The position numbers and the translations under genes are program-made. From JBDUCV01 sp040003255 (GTDB taxonomy: Bacteria > Actinomycetota > Actinomycetes > Mycobacteriales > Jatrophihabitantaceae), in the NCBI GenBank assembly GCA_040003255.1, contig JBDUCV010000016.1:1-35951 (forward strand): a DNA stretch of 35,951 bases. Direction: 5' to 3'. The notes under the pieces are model-generated. The model was not told the DNA's origin and did no database searches. It worked only from the letters and a program-made list of their open reading frames with translations. Shown in pieces: positions 1 through 9,769 of this stretch. Within the stretch, counting starts at the first letter, position 1. Each line of letters opens with the position of its first letter.

Positions 1-310
1 CCCAGCCAGAAGGCGATGAAGCGTAAAGGCCGTGCCCGTTGAGCCAGTCCTCGGTCCACGCTGCCCACTGCATCGGTCGCAGGTTGCGGCCCCGCTTGCG
101 CACCATAAGGTGGCGGAGACGGCCCACGATGTAGCGATCGAGCTGACGGAACTTGGTAGCGGCGTTCCCGGTGCGGAAGTAGTTGCCTCAGCCACGCAGG
201 ATCGGGTTCAGGCCGTCGATGACGAGCCTGATGTCCGTTCCCGCGTAGCGGCGGTCGGTCCGGTCATGGATCTTCTCCCGAAGCCTCCGGTGTGCGTACT
301 CGCTTGGGGT
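1..310 (-). pseudogene. Group II intron reverse transcriptase/maturase, decayed C-terminal fragment
   Basis: Reading the minus strand gives RRLREKIHDRTDRR, then an IDGLNPILRG stretch, then GNYFRTGNAATKF, RQLDRYIVGRLRHL and WTEDWLNGHGLY. This is the order and wording of the maturase-specific (GIIM) domain that ends group II intron-encoded proteins, where it helps intron splicing. The usual Trp of the RGWGNYF motif is replaced by an in-frame TGA at 188-190. Near position 20 the match moves to another frame (LY, then LHRLLAG), which suggests a one-base insertion. Nothing like the reverse transcriptase domain is visible in 311-416, so the upstream part is missing and the 3' end runs out of the window. 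No intron RNA domains could be recognised. It is a dead copy, and a frame error in the assembly would not explain both lesions and the missing RT domain. Confidence 0.8.
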
Positions 311-416
311 GGCCTGCTGGCAGGCGCGCTCATGCTCCTGATCAGCACCGACTCGCGGCAGCGTTAGCCGCGCTTGGCGAGGCGCCGCCGGTCGCGACGT
401 CGGGGCCGACAACCCA

Positions 417-1409
417 TTAGGCGGCAGCAGCTTCCCGTTGCCCATCTCGCCGCACTACCCGTTCGGCTGTAACCGCGGCGGCGGCAAGCGTCAGGTCGGC
501 CACGATCAAGATGACCCGCGATGCCACGACGACAGCGAGTGCCTCACCAGAAGTCAGCACGCCGCTCAGCACGAGACTAAGTAGGACGTCGCGGATGCCG
601 GCACCCGCAGGGGCCGGAATGAACAACACCCCGGCCGAAACGGCCAAAGCCATCCCTCCGATGCACAGCAGCACGGTCGAGAAGCCGCCGCCATGTATTG
701 CCAGGACCAGGATCGCGATGTGCAGTCCCTGGGCCACGAACGACGCGACGGACCAGGCCGACGCCATGACGCTGTCGCGCACTGGCAGTCGCTGACCAAG
801 CGGCTCACGCCGCAGCAGCGCGAACACCCGATCGAGCACCATCGGTACTGCGCGGGGGTGCAGCAACGCGAGGAGGAACGGCAGCGCGACGAGCAGCCAC
901 CAATAGCGGGAGAGTGCCCGCGAGTCGGTGAGCGGCAGCAGGGCGCTGGCGACGGTGAACCCAACGGCACAGCTCAGCACAATTGTGACGAGATTGGCGG
1001 CCAACATAGTGCGTCGCGACGCACCACGCGCCCTCCCGGCCTCCATCTGGATCAGTACCGGCCATACCGAGCCCGGAAGGTACTTGCCGAGCTGACTGGT
1101 GAAGAACACGCGGACACCGAGACCCCACGGCATATCGACGCCTAAGCCGTGTAGCACCCCACGCCACACTAGGAACGTGAGGGCCGTACTAAGAGCAGCG
1201 ACGAGGAGGCTGGCTAACATCGACGAGATGCCGACGTGATGAAGGGCGGAGGCAAACGAGCGACGCTGGTGATAGATCGCAAGGCCTGCGGCTGCGATGA
1301 CTACAGCGACTGCAATAACACCGAGAACAGCCCGGCTGCGGTCGGCGCGCGGATTCTCTTGGGCGGCAGCGGCATCTTCGGCGTCCAAGCGCTCGTCCGG
1401 AATGTTCAC
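417..1409 (-). CDS. Flippase-like integral membrane protein (lysylphosphatidylglycerol synthase TM / UPF0104 family)
   Basis: A 330-residue polytopic protein with about eight hydrophobic segments (roughly 27-46, 61-81, 137-160, 168-183, 215-237, 243-264, 273-290 and 292-314). Two motifs typical of the family are visible: GKYLPGSVWP at about 108-117 and PAPAGAGIR at 265-273. In this family the membrane domain resembles that of MprF/AglD-type proteins and is often linked to lipid-linked glycan or aminoacyl-lipid flipping; the substrate here is unknown. It lacks the soluble C-terminal synthase domain of MprF. The start is GTG, with a purine-rich GAAAGGG very close to it and a TAGGAT -10-like hexamer at 1427-1432 on the same strand. 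It is divergent from the glycosyltransferase at 1476, which suggests a shared envelope-glycan role. Family assignment is firm, function is inferred. Confidence 0.8.
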   Translation of the reverse strand: MNIPDERLDAEDAAAAQENPRADRSRAVLGVIAVAVVIAAAGLAIYHQRRSFASALHHVGISSMLASLLVAALSTALTFLVWRGVLHGLGVDMPWGLGVRVFFTSQLGKYLPGSVWPVLIQMEAGRARGASRRTMLAANLVTIVLSCAVGFTVASALLPLTDSRALSRYWWLLVALPFLLALLHPRAVPMVLDRVFALLRREPLGQRLPVRDSVMASAWSVASFVAQGLHIAILVLAIHGGGFSTVLLCIGGMALAVSAGVLFIPAPAGAGIRDVLLSLVLSGVLTSGEALAVVVASRVILIVADLTLAAAAVTAERVVRRDGQREAAAA

Positions 1410-1475
1410 ACCCTTTCAGGAAACCGATCCTAACGCGCTGTCAGGATGTGATCTAACCAACCGCAGGGAGGGTAC

Positions 1476-2579
1476 GTGCAGGTTCTCGGCTTCGGCACCT
1501 ACGAACTCGCTGCTCACCCACGTGTTGGCACAATCCTCGACGGTCTGCGTGCGCTCGGCGACGATGTGACCGAGATCAATGAGTCGTTGGGCTTCACCAC
1601 GGCCGAGCGGGTCGCCACGCTTGTTGCCCCCTGGTTCGCCTACCGGTTCGTCCTGCGGTTGCTTGCCCGCTGGGCCATGCTGACGCAGCGGGCGTTGCGG
1701 GCCAGGCGGGGCCGCCAGTTCGACGCGATCATCGTCGGCTATCTCGGCCACTTCGATGTTGTGCTGGCGCGGGTCTTGTTCCCGCGCAGTCGGATCGTCC
1801 TGGACCAGCTGATCTTCGCAGGCGACACCGCACGCGACCGCGGTGTCACCGGTGGCATGCGGCTTCGCCTGCTCGACTGGTTGGACCGACTCGCCGTGCG
1901 CTGCGCCGACGCTGTCTTGCTCGATACCGACGAGAACGTCGAGTTGTTGGCGGACAGTGCGCGGGACAAGGCCATCGTCGTGCCGGTCGGGGCATCGGCA
2001 TCTTGGTTTGCGGCTGGCGAGTCCGCGGTCGCCGGAACACCCGGGAAACTACGGGTCGCATTCTTCGGGCTCTACACGCCGCTTCAGGGCGCCACGATCA
2101 TCGGCGATGCTCTCGCGCTGCTAGCCGACCGTCCGGAGATCAGCGCGACGATGATTGGCACGGGTCAGCAATACGACGACACCCGCGCAGCGGCCGCGGC
2201 GAACGACTCGATCACCTGGCTGGACTGGGTTGATGCGGACGACCTGCCGCAGATCATCGCGGCGCACGACGTGTGCCTGGGCATATTCGGCAGTACCCCC
2301 AAGGCAATGCGCGTGGTGCCGAACAAGGTGTTTCAAGGGGCGGCGGCCGGCTGCGTCGTCGTTACCTCCGACACCCCGCCGCAACGCCGGATGCTCGACA
2401 GGGGCGCCGTGTTCGTGCCTCCGGGCGACCCGGGGGCACTCGCCGACGCGCTGAGATCCCTGGCCGGCGATGAGACGGGCAGACTGCAGTTGCGGGCCGA
2501 CGCCCGCTCGATCGCCGTCGAGCGTTTTACGGCCGTTTCCGTCGTCCGGCCGGTGCGGGAGCGGCTATTCGGTCAGTGA
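1476..2579 (+). CDS. Glycosyltransferase, GT4-like
   Basis: A 367-residue protein with the two-lobed GT-B plan. The N-terminal lobe includes DAIIVGYLGHFD (about 90) and VLDQLIFAGDT. The C-terminal lobe opens with LRVAFFGLYTPLQGA (about 193) and contains DDLPQIIAAHDVCLGIF and PNKVFQGAAAGCVVV, the region where GT4 enzymes hold the sugar nucleotide. It probably moves a sugar from a nucleotide donor onto a lipid- or surface-glycan acceptor in the cytoplasm; donor and acceptor cannot be read from sequence. The GTG start is chosen because of a good ribosome site, AGGGAGG, about six bases upstream. Its stop overlaps the long reading frame of the following methyltransferase, so the two are probably one transcript. 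Confidence 0.8.
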   Translation: MQVLGFGTYELAAHPRVGTILDGLRALGDDVTEINESLGFTTAERVATLVAPWFAYRFVLRLLARWAMLTQRALRARRGRQFDAIIVGYLGHFDVVLARVLFPRSRIVLDQLIFAGDTARDRGVTGGMRLRLLDWLDRLAVRCADAVLLDTDENVELLADSARDKAIVVPVGASASWFAAGESAVAGTPGKLRVAFFGLYTPLQGATIIGDALALLADRPEISATMIGTGQQYDDTRAAAAANDSITWLDWVDADDLPQIIAAHDVCLGIFGSTPKAMRVVPNKVFQGAAAGCVVVTSDTPPQRRMLDRGAVFVPPGDPGALADALRSLAGDETGRLQLRADARSIAVERFTAVSVVRPVRERLFGQ

Positions 2580-2665
2580 GTGGGGGTGAGCGTCGATCGG
2601 GCGGTGAACTAGGCTCGCACGAGCCGACAAACGACCGGATAACGCTACGACCTGAGGGGCTATTG

Positions 2666-3484
2666 ATGCGCGACGGGATCACACGCGCACGAACATCCGT
2701 CCCCTACCCACCTCTGGCGATCCGCGCCTGGCTGCGCTACGACGTCGTGTCGCGGGTTATTGACCGATTGAACCCGCACACTGTCCTCGAGATCGGCTGT
2801 GGCCAGGGTGCGTTCGGCGCCCGGCTCGCCGGGCGGGTCGACTACCTCGGTGTCGAGCCGGACGAGACGTCATACCGGGTTGCGGCCGGCCGGATCGAGC
2901 CGCGCGGTGGCAAAGTGATCAAGGGCATCCACGAGGCGGTCCCCGAGGGTTCGACCTTCGACGCGATCTGCGCTTTCGAGGTGCTCGAGCACATCGACGA
3001 CGACAAGGGCGCGCTCGCAGCGTGGGTTCCGTTCATCCGCCCCGGCGGCCATCTCATCATGTCCGTGCCTGCGTTTCAGGGCCGTTTTGGGCCGATGGAC
3101 ACCCACGCCGGCCACTTCCGGCGCTACTCCCCCGACGAGCTGCACAGCAGGCTCACGGAGGCAGGTCTGCTCGTCGACGAGATAACCGTCTACGGCTGGC
3201 CGCTTGGCTATGCACTGGAGGCCGTGCGCAACCGGATCGACGCCAAGAGGCTCGCGGCGGCAAAGGCGAACGGCATCTCGATCGAGGCGCTCACGGCGGC
3301 CAGCGGTCGCACGTTCCAGCCGTCGAAACGCTCGGCAGGCATTGCCGTCCAGGCTGCGACGCTGCCCTTCCGATACCTGCAGCGCACCCAAGCTCAGCGC
3401 GGAACCGGCCTGGTTGCCGTCGCGGCGTTGCCGGCGGAGCCGGTGGCGAGCATCCGCGATGCACGGGGACCAATAGGGACGTGA
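2666..3484 (+). CDS. Class I SAM-dependent methyltransferase
   Basis: A 272-residue protein with the Rossmann methyltransferase motifs: motif I VLEIGCGQGAFG (about 40-51), the acidic end of strand 2 in YLGVEPDE, then FDAICAFEVLEHIDD and the post-motif loop RPGGHLIMSVP. This matches the Methyltransf_11/UbiG-like group, which methylates small molecules or sugars. The open frame reaches back to a GTG at 2576 overlapping the glycosyltransferase stop, but the first 30 residues there show no family similarity. The ATG at 2666 is preceded by GAGGGG with normal spacing and is preferred. Following a glycosyltransferase, it could methylate a glycan or its lipid carrier. The C-terminal 60 residues are poorly conserved-looking and rich in Arg/Ala. 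Confidence 0.8.
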   Translation: MRDGITRARTSVPYPPLAIRAWLRYDVVSRVIDRLNPHTVLEIGCGQGAFGARLAGRVDYLGVEPDETSYRVAAGRIEPRGGKVIKGIHEAVPEGSTFDAICAFEVLEHIDDDKGALAAWVPFIRPGGHLIMSVPAFQGRFGPMDTHAGHFRRYSPDELHSRLTEAGLLVDEITVYGWPLGYALEAVRNRIDAKRLAAAKANGISIEALTAASGRTFQPSKRSAGIAVQAATLPFRYLQRTQAQRGTGLVAVAALPAEPVASIRDARGPIGT

Positions 3485-3561
3485 CGCGCGATCTGGACTC
3501 GCGATTGGATCGGATAGGCTGCGCCCCGTAGCATCACACGGCAGCGCCGGACCTCTAGATG

Positions 3562-3634
3562 TGGAGACGAGGCGACTCGAACGCCCAACCCCCGCCTTGC
3601 AAAGGCGGTGCTCTGCCAATTGAGCTACGTCCCC
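3562..3634 (-). tRNA. tRNA-Ala (anticodon TGC)
   Basis: The minus strand folds as a complete cloverleaf of 73 bases: acceptor GGGGACG/CGTCTCC (one G-T pair), D stem GCTC/GAGC, anticodon stem CCGCC/GGCGG with loop TTTGCAA, T stem GGGCG/CGCCT with loop TTCGAGT, discriminator A. CCA is not encoded. It is the second tRNA downstream of gyrA/DUF3566, the same Ile-Ala pair found after gyrA in mycobacteria. Confidence 0.96.
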
Positions 3635-3648
3635 CGGGATCGGGGCGA

Positions 3649-3771
3649 TTACTTCCGATCCTCTGCGGTGGCCTCCCGCCACAGCTCGGCATCGACCTGG
3701 GTGCTACGCCGTTTGCGCAGCACCGCGAGCAAACCAGCTGCGACTGCAACGAGCAGAACCGGCTTTTTCAT
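3649..3771 (-). CDS. DLW-39 family small protein
   Basis: A 40-residue ORF starting MKKPVLLVAVAAGLLAVLRK, followed by an acidic/basic tail with DAELWREATAED. The plan matches the actinobacterial DLW-39 family (about 39 residues, one N-terminal hydrophobic helix, then a D-x-W-x-E-A-T-like tail). The function of the family is unknown; a single-pass inner membrane peptide with a short cytoplasmic tail is likely. A GGAGG ribosome site lies about seven bases before the ATG. It is wedged between the tRNA-Ile and tRNA-Ala genes on the same strand, with 14 bases to tRNA-Ala and 31 to tRNA-Ile, so it may be carried on a tRNA precursor transcript. Confidence 0.82.
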   Translation of the reverse strand: MKKPVLLVAVAAGLLAVLRKRRSTQVDAELWREATAEDRK

Positions 3772-3802
3772 CCAGTGCCTCCGTTCCGGGACATGACGCG
3801 AG

Positions 3803-3876
3803 TGGGCCTGGGAGGACTTGAACCTCCGGCCTCATCCTTATCAGGGATGCGCTCTAACCGTCTGAGCTACAGGCCC
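3803..3876 (-). tRNA. tRNA-Ile (anticodon GAT)
   Basis: A 74-base cloverleaf on the minus strand: acceptor GGGCCTG/CAGGCCC, D stem GCTC/GAGC, anticodon stem CATCC/GGATG with loop CTGATAA, T stem GGAGG/CCTCC with loop TTCAAGT, discriminator A. CCA is not encoded. It lies 53 bases after the DUF3566 stop. Confidence 0.96.
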
Positions 3877-3929
3877 CGGAACGCGAGGAGTCAGCCTACC
3901 GGCCGCGGCCAACCCGCTCCAAACCGCGG

Positions 3930-4787
3930 TCAGTCACGCTCCGACAGCGTCACCTCGACGCCGCCCACCAGGTCGGCGCACAAGTTGTAGATGATCGACC
4001 CGACTGTCGACAACGCGATGAACAAGATGATATTGACGACACCGATGATGGCCGCGCCACCGAAGACGATGCCCGGGGTGACCGGATCGACGGAGCCGGA
4101 GCCGTTGATCGTGGTGACCGTGTCGTTGATCTTGTTAATCACGCCGGCGGCCTGCAGCACGCCATACAGCACGCCGATCGTGATCAGCCAGACGAAAAAC
4201 AGCGCGATCGACAGCACGCAACTGAACTTGAGCACCGTCCACGGATCGATGTGACGCAACTGCAGCCGGGCCCGCCGCGGCCCGCGTGCCCGGGCGCTGC
4301 GCCCGGACGGCTGCGGCGTGGGCGGGTTCGGGTCGGGCGTCGGACCGGTTCGAGGTGGCGGCACGGTAAGCATCGTCGCGCCGCTGAGCTCGTCGGGCGA
4401 ACTGAGCCTGGGGACAGACACCGTCTCGGCCCCGGAGTACGTATCGGGGACCGGTGGGGCCAGCGGTGCTGGCACCCCGAAAGCGGTGCCTGTGGCAAGT
4501 GACGCCTCGGCCGGCGGGTACGGGGTGCCCAGGTACGGATCCGCCGGATAACTCGGGGCCGGGTAGCCGGCGGGTGCATGTCGTCCCGGCTGCGGCTGGC
4601 CGGCACCGTGGGCTGGAATGGACCAGTCGGTGGACGTGTAGCGCTCGCCCTGGTCAGGAGTTTCAAGTGTGCCGTCGACCCGCGGCTCGGGCGTGAACTC
4701 GCTCACACGGTCCACGCCCAGTTCGTCGGTGGACGTGGATCCGTCCACGGCAGCGCCGCCATAGCTCGGGTAGCGCGGTTCCGACAT
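3930..4787 (-). CDS. DUF3566 membrane protein (Rv0007-like)
   Basis: A 285-residue protein in two parts. Residues 1 to about 165 are Pro/Ser/Thr-rich and look disordered. Residues from about 168 hold the DUF3566 domain: a basic RRARLQLRHIDPWTVLK lead, a first membrane segment (about 188-212), a loop of about 35 residues with the INKINDTVTTI stretch, and a second membrane segment (about 236-262), ending in LVGGVEVTLSERD. This is the usual gene after gyrA in actinobacteria. Its role is not established; mycobacterial relatives are suspected of a cell-envelope or division role. The ATG sits only three bases after the gyrA stop, with AGGAG inside the gyrA end, so translation is probably coupled to gyrA. 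Confidence 0.9.
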   Translation of the reverse strand: MSEPRYPSYGGAAVDGSTSTDELGVDRVSEFTPEPRVDGTLETPDQGERYTSTDWSIPAHGAGQPQPGRHAPAGYPAPSYPADPYLGTPYPPAEASLATGTAFGVPAPLAPPVPDTYSGAETVSVPRLSSPDELSGATMLTVPPPRTGPTPDPNPPTPQPSGRSARARGPRRARLQLRHIDPWTVLKFSCVLSIALFFVWLITIGVLYGVLQAAGVINKINDTVTTINGSGSVDPVTPGIVFGGAAIIGVVNIILFIALSTVGSIIYNLCADLVGGVEVTLSERD

Positions 4788-4790
4788 ACG

Positions 4791-7271
4791 TCACTCCTGC
4801 TCGTCTGGTTCGTCGGCGTTGCGGGCGATAGCGACGAGGTTGACTCCCTGGGGCAGGTTCATCAATCGCACGCCCATAGTCTGCCGCTGTGCCCGGCGGA
4901 CCTCCGCAGCCTTAGTGCGGATGACCACGCCGTCGGACGTGATCGCGAAGACCTCGTCCTCGGGCCGGACGGCGACGGCGCCGACCAACCCACCTCGGGT
5001 GGACACGATACGCGCCGTAAGCACGCCCTTGCCCCCGCGGCCTTGGACGGGATACTCATCGATCCGGGTGCGCTTGGCGAATCCGCCCTCGGTCGCCACC
5101 AGCATCTCCACGTCGGTGTTCACCACCTCCATCGCCAACAGCTCATCAGCACCGGAGAATCGCATCCCGATCACCCCGGACGTGGCGCGTCCCATCGGGC
5201 GCAACGCCTCGTCGTCGGCCCGGAAGCGAATCGACATCGCCTGGCGGCTTACCAGCAGCAGGTCGTCGTCGGCTGAAATGAGCGACGCGTCGATCAGCTC
5301 GTCGTCCTCGCGCAAGTTGATCGCGACGATGCCGCCGCTGCGATTGGAGTCGAAATCAGTGAGCTTGGTCTTTTTCACCAGGCCGGACTTGGTGGCCAGC
5401 ACCAGATACGGCGCAACCTCGTAGTTCTTGACCGTGATGACTTCGGCGATCGTCTCATCCGGCTGGAAGGCAAGCAGGTTGGCCACGTGCTGACCGCGGG
5501 CGTTGCGGTTGGCCTCTGGCAGGTCGTAGGCCTTAGCCCGATAGACCCGGCCCTTGTTGGTGAAGAACAAGATCCAGTCGTGGGTCGATGTGACGAAAAA
5601 GTGCGCGACAAGGTCGTCGGTCTTCAGCGCCGCCCCTTGCACCCCCTTGCCGCCGCGGCGTTGCGCCCGGTACAGGTCGGTCTTGGTGCGCTTGGCGTAC
5701 CCCGTGCGGGTGATCGTGACGACGACGTCCTCTTGGGCAATCAGGTCCTCGTTCGACACGTCGCCCTCGTGAGCAATTAGCCGTGACCGACGTTCGTCGC
5801 CGTGCTTGTCGACGATCTCAACGAGCTCATCACGGATGATCTGCCGCTGCCGGCCGGGCTTGGCCAGGATGTCGTTGTAGTCCTCGATCTCGGCGGCGAT
5901 CCGGTCGTGCTCGTCGAGGATCCGCTGTCGCTCGAGCGCGGCCAGCCGGCGCAACTGCATATCCAGGATCGCGGTGGCCTGCACCTGGTCGATATCGAGC
6001 AGTTCCATCAAACCGCCACGTGCGGCGTCCGCGGAGGCTGAGGCACGGATCAGCGCGATGACCGCGTCGAGCTGATCGAGCGCCTTGAGCAGTCCGCGCA
6101 GGACGTGGATGCGGTTCTCGGCGTCGTTGAGCAGGTAGCGAGTCCGCCGGACGATGACCTCTATCTGGTGCTCGACATAGTGCGTGACGAACTGGTCTAG
6201 GCGCAGGGTTCGCGGCACGCCGTCGACGATCGCGAGCATGTTGGCGCCGAACGTGGTCTGCAGCTGGGTGTGCTTGAACAGGTTGTTCAGCACCACCTTG
6301 GCCACCGCGTCGCGTTTGAGCGTGACGACGATGCGCATGCCGATGCGGTCGGAGGACTCGTCGTTGATGTCGGCGATGCCGGCGACCTTGCCATCTCGGG
6401 CCAGCTGGGCGATCGACTCGACGAGGTTGTCGGGGTTGACCTGGTAGGGCAGCTCGGTGACGACCAGGACGGTGCGGCCCTTGAGGTCTTCCTCGATCGT
6501 CACGACACCGCGCATCCGGATCGAACCGCGGCCGGTGCGATATGCGTCCTCGATGCCGTCGCGGCCCACGATCAACCCGCGGGTCGGGAAGTCCGGACCG
6601 GTTATCAGCCCGATCAGCTCTTCGAGCAGCTCGGCGGGCGTGGCGTCGGGGTGGTCGAGTGCCCAGGCGACGCCCGCGGCGACCTCGCGCAGGTTGTGCG
6701 GTGGAATGCGGGTGGCCATGCCGACCGCGATTCCCTCCGCGCCGTTGACCAGCAGGTTCGGGAACCGGGCGGGCAAGATCACCGGCTCGACGGTGTTACC
6801 CGCGTAGTTCGGGACGAAGTCGACGGTGTCCTTGTCGATGTCGGCGAGCATGGCCATCGCGAGCTGCTGGAGCCGGCACTCGGTGTAGCGGTAGGCCGCC
6901 GCCGGGTCGTTGCCCGGCGAGCCGAAGTTGCCCTGCGGGTCGATCATCGGGTAGCGCAGCGACCATGGCTGGGCCATCCGCACCAGGGCGTCGTAGAGCG
7001 CCGAGTCACCGTGCGGGTGGTAGTTGCCCATCACGTCACCGACGACGCGACCACACTTGACATAGTTGCGATCGGGCCGGAATCCCGAGTCGTACATGCC
7101 GTAGAGGATCTTGCGGTGCACCGGTTTGAGCCCGTCTCGCACATCGGGCAGGGCGCGACCGACGATCACCGACATCGCGTAGTCGATGTAGCTACGCTGC
7201 ATCTCGGTCTGGATGTCGACCGGTTCGATCCGGTCGAAGGTTCCGCCGGGCGGCTCGGTTACGTCAGTCAC
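4791..7271 (-). CDS. gyrA: DNA gyrase subunit A
   Basis: An 826-residue GyrA, full length. It breaks and rejoins DNA so the A2B2 gyrase can add negative supercoils using ATP. The active-site tyrosine is Y129 in AAYRYTE. The quinolone region reads HGDSALYDALVRMAQ with S90 and D94, numbered as in M. tuberculosis; no classical resistance change is seen at these two positions. The C-terminal beta-pinwheel has the canonical GyrA box QRRGGKG and a second, degenerate box VQGRGGKGV, a feature known from mycobacterial GyrA. There is no intein, unlike M. leprae. The GTG start has AAGG six bases upstream. It follows gyrB after 20 bases, so both subunits come from one operon. Confidence 0.98.
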   Translation of the reverse strand: MTDVTEPPGGTFDRIEPVDIQTEMQRSYIDYAMSVIVGRALPDVRDGLKPVHRKILYGMYDSGFRPDRNYVKCGRVVGDVMGNYHPHGDSALYDALVRMAQPWSLRYPMIDPQGNFGSPGNDPAAAYRYTECRLQQLAMAMLADIDKDTVDFVPNYAGNTVEPVILPARFPNLLVNGAEGIAVGMATRIPPHNLREVAAGVAWALDHPDATPAELLEELIGLITGPDFPTRGLIVGRDGIEDAYRTGRGSIRMRGVVTIEEDLKGRTVLVVTELPYQVNPDNLVESIAQLARDGKVAGIADINDESSDRIGMRIVVTLKRDAVAKVVLNNLFKHTQLQTTFGANMLAIVDGVPRTLRLDQFVTHYVEHQIEVIVRRTRYLLNDAENRIHVLRGLLKALDQLDAVIALIRASASADAARGGLMELLDIDQVQATAILDMQLRRLAALERQRILDEHDRIAAEIEDYNDILAKPGRQRQIIRDELVEIVDKHGDERRSRLIAHEGDVSNEDLIAQEDVVVTITRTGYAKRTKTDLYRAQRRGGKGVQGAALKTDDLVAHFFVTSTHDWILFFTNKGRVYRAKAYDLPEANRNARGQHVANLLAFQPDETIAEVITVKNYEVAPYLVLATKSGLVKKTKLTDFDSNRSGGIVAINLREDDELIDASLISADDDLLLVSRQAMSIRFRADDEALRPMGRATSGVIGMRFSGADELLAMEVVNTDVEMLVATEGGFAKRTRIDEYPVQGRGGKGVLTARIVSTRGGLVGAVAVRPEDEVFAITSDGVVIRTKAAEVRRAQRQTMGVRLMNLPQGVNLVAIARNADEPDEQE

Positions 7272-7291
7272 CGCTTACCTTTCGATCAATG

Positions 7292-9358
<2,067 letters not shown>

Positions 9359-9598
9359 GGTGGAAAGCTCCTTCTCGCCAGCGATGCCCCTGGGCGCCGG
9401 CTGGCTATCGTCGAGGTCTTGACCAGCGAGCGGGGCGGTTCCGACCCGTCTCGTGCGCGCACGCGACGCTTATCGGAACCGACCCGTTGTCGTGTCCAGT
9501 CTAGTGCATGAGCGACCGGTACCCCGCGTGCAACGCGCCTGATTTGGACGCTGCGCCCCGCGGGGTGCTGGCGGCAGGGAGCCCACGCACTCGTGGGG
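9359..9598. other. gyrB upstream region
   Basis: A 240-base stretch without a convincing gene. On the gyrB strand a TAGACT hexamer at 9498-9503 fits a -10 element, but no good -35 lies 16-19 bases before it. A nested inverted repeat (separate entry) lies between that hexamer and gyrB. Reading frames on both strands here have random-looking composition. Confidence 0.4.
9436..9481. repeat. Nested inverted repeat upstream of gyrB
   Basis: CGGTTCCGA (9436-9444) and TCGGAACCG (9473-9481) are perfect 9-base inverted arms. Between them lies a perfect 12-base palindrome, CGTGCGCGCACG (9452-9463). It would fall in the gyrB leader if the -10 at 9498-9503 is used. It may be an operator, an mRNA structure or chance in GC-rich DNA. 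Confidence 0.5.
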
Positions 9599-9751
9599 TC
9601 AGGGGCTCAGCGGGCCGTACGCGAGTCGAGCCGGGTCCAGCCTTTGTGCTATGCGGACCAGGTCGGTGCGCCACACCTCGACTCGCAGCGGCGGCAGAAT
9701 ATCGAGCCAGCTGGGCAGCTGCGCGGTCGCTGGGTAGGCGGGAGTTCTCAC
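9599..9751 (-). CDS. Possible small protein between dciA and gyrB, 50 residues, unrecognised
   Basis: The GTG at 9749-9751 opens a 50-codon frame starting VRTPAYPATAQLPSWLDILP, with PLRVEVWRTDLVRIAQRLDP and ending LAYGPLSP. The codons are mostly G/C at position three, and the composition (Trp, Asp, Ile, Leu in an amphipathic pattern) looks like protein and not like a shadow frame. It starts 18 bases after the dciA stop and is in the same frame as dciA. The dciA protein ends RGPRDTYG like its M. tuberculosis relative, so this is more likely a separate gene than a C-terminal extension. Only a weak AGG ribosome site is seen; coupled translation from dciA is possible. I do not recognise the family. 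Confidence 0.45.
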   Translation of the reverse strand: MRTPAYPATAQLPSWLDILPPLRVEVWRTDLVRIAQRLDPARLAYGPLSP

Positions 9752-9769
9752 TCGAATGCACCTAGCGAG

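Noticed and set aside
1427..1447. Imperfect dyad ATCCTAAC/GTCAGGAT between the flippase and glycosyltransferase genes
   Set aside because: One arm mismatch and overlap with a likely -10 element; too weak to call an operator.
6581..7271. Intein or quinolone-resistance change in GyrA
   Set aside because: The N-terminal region is continuous, with S90, D94 and Y129 in normal context.
9508..9765. Plus-strand open frame of 85 codons opposite the small ORF and gyrB leader
   Set aside because: Composition looks random, no ribosome site, and it is antisense to a better candidate frame.
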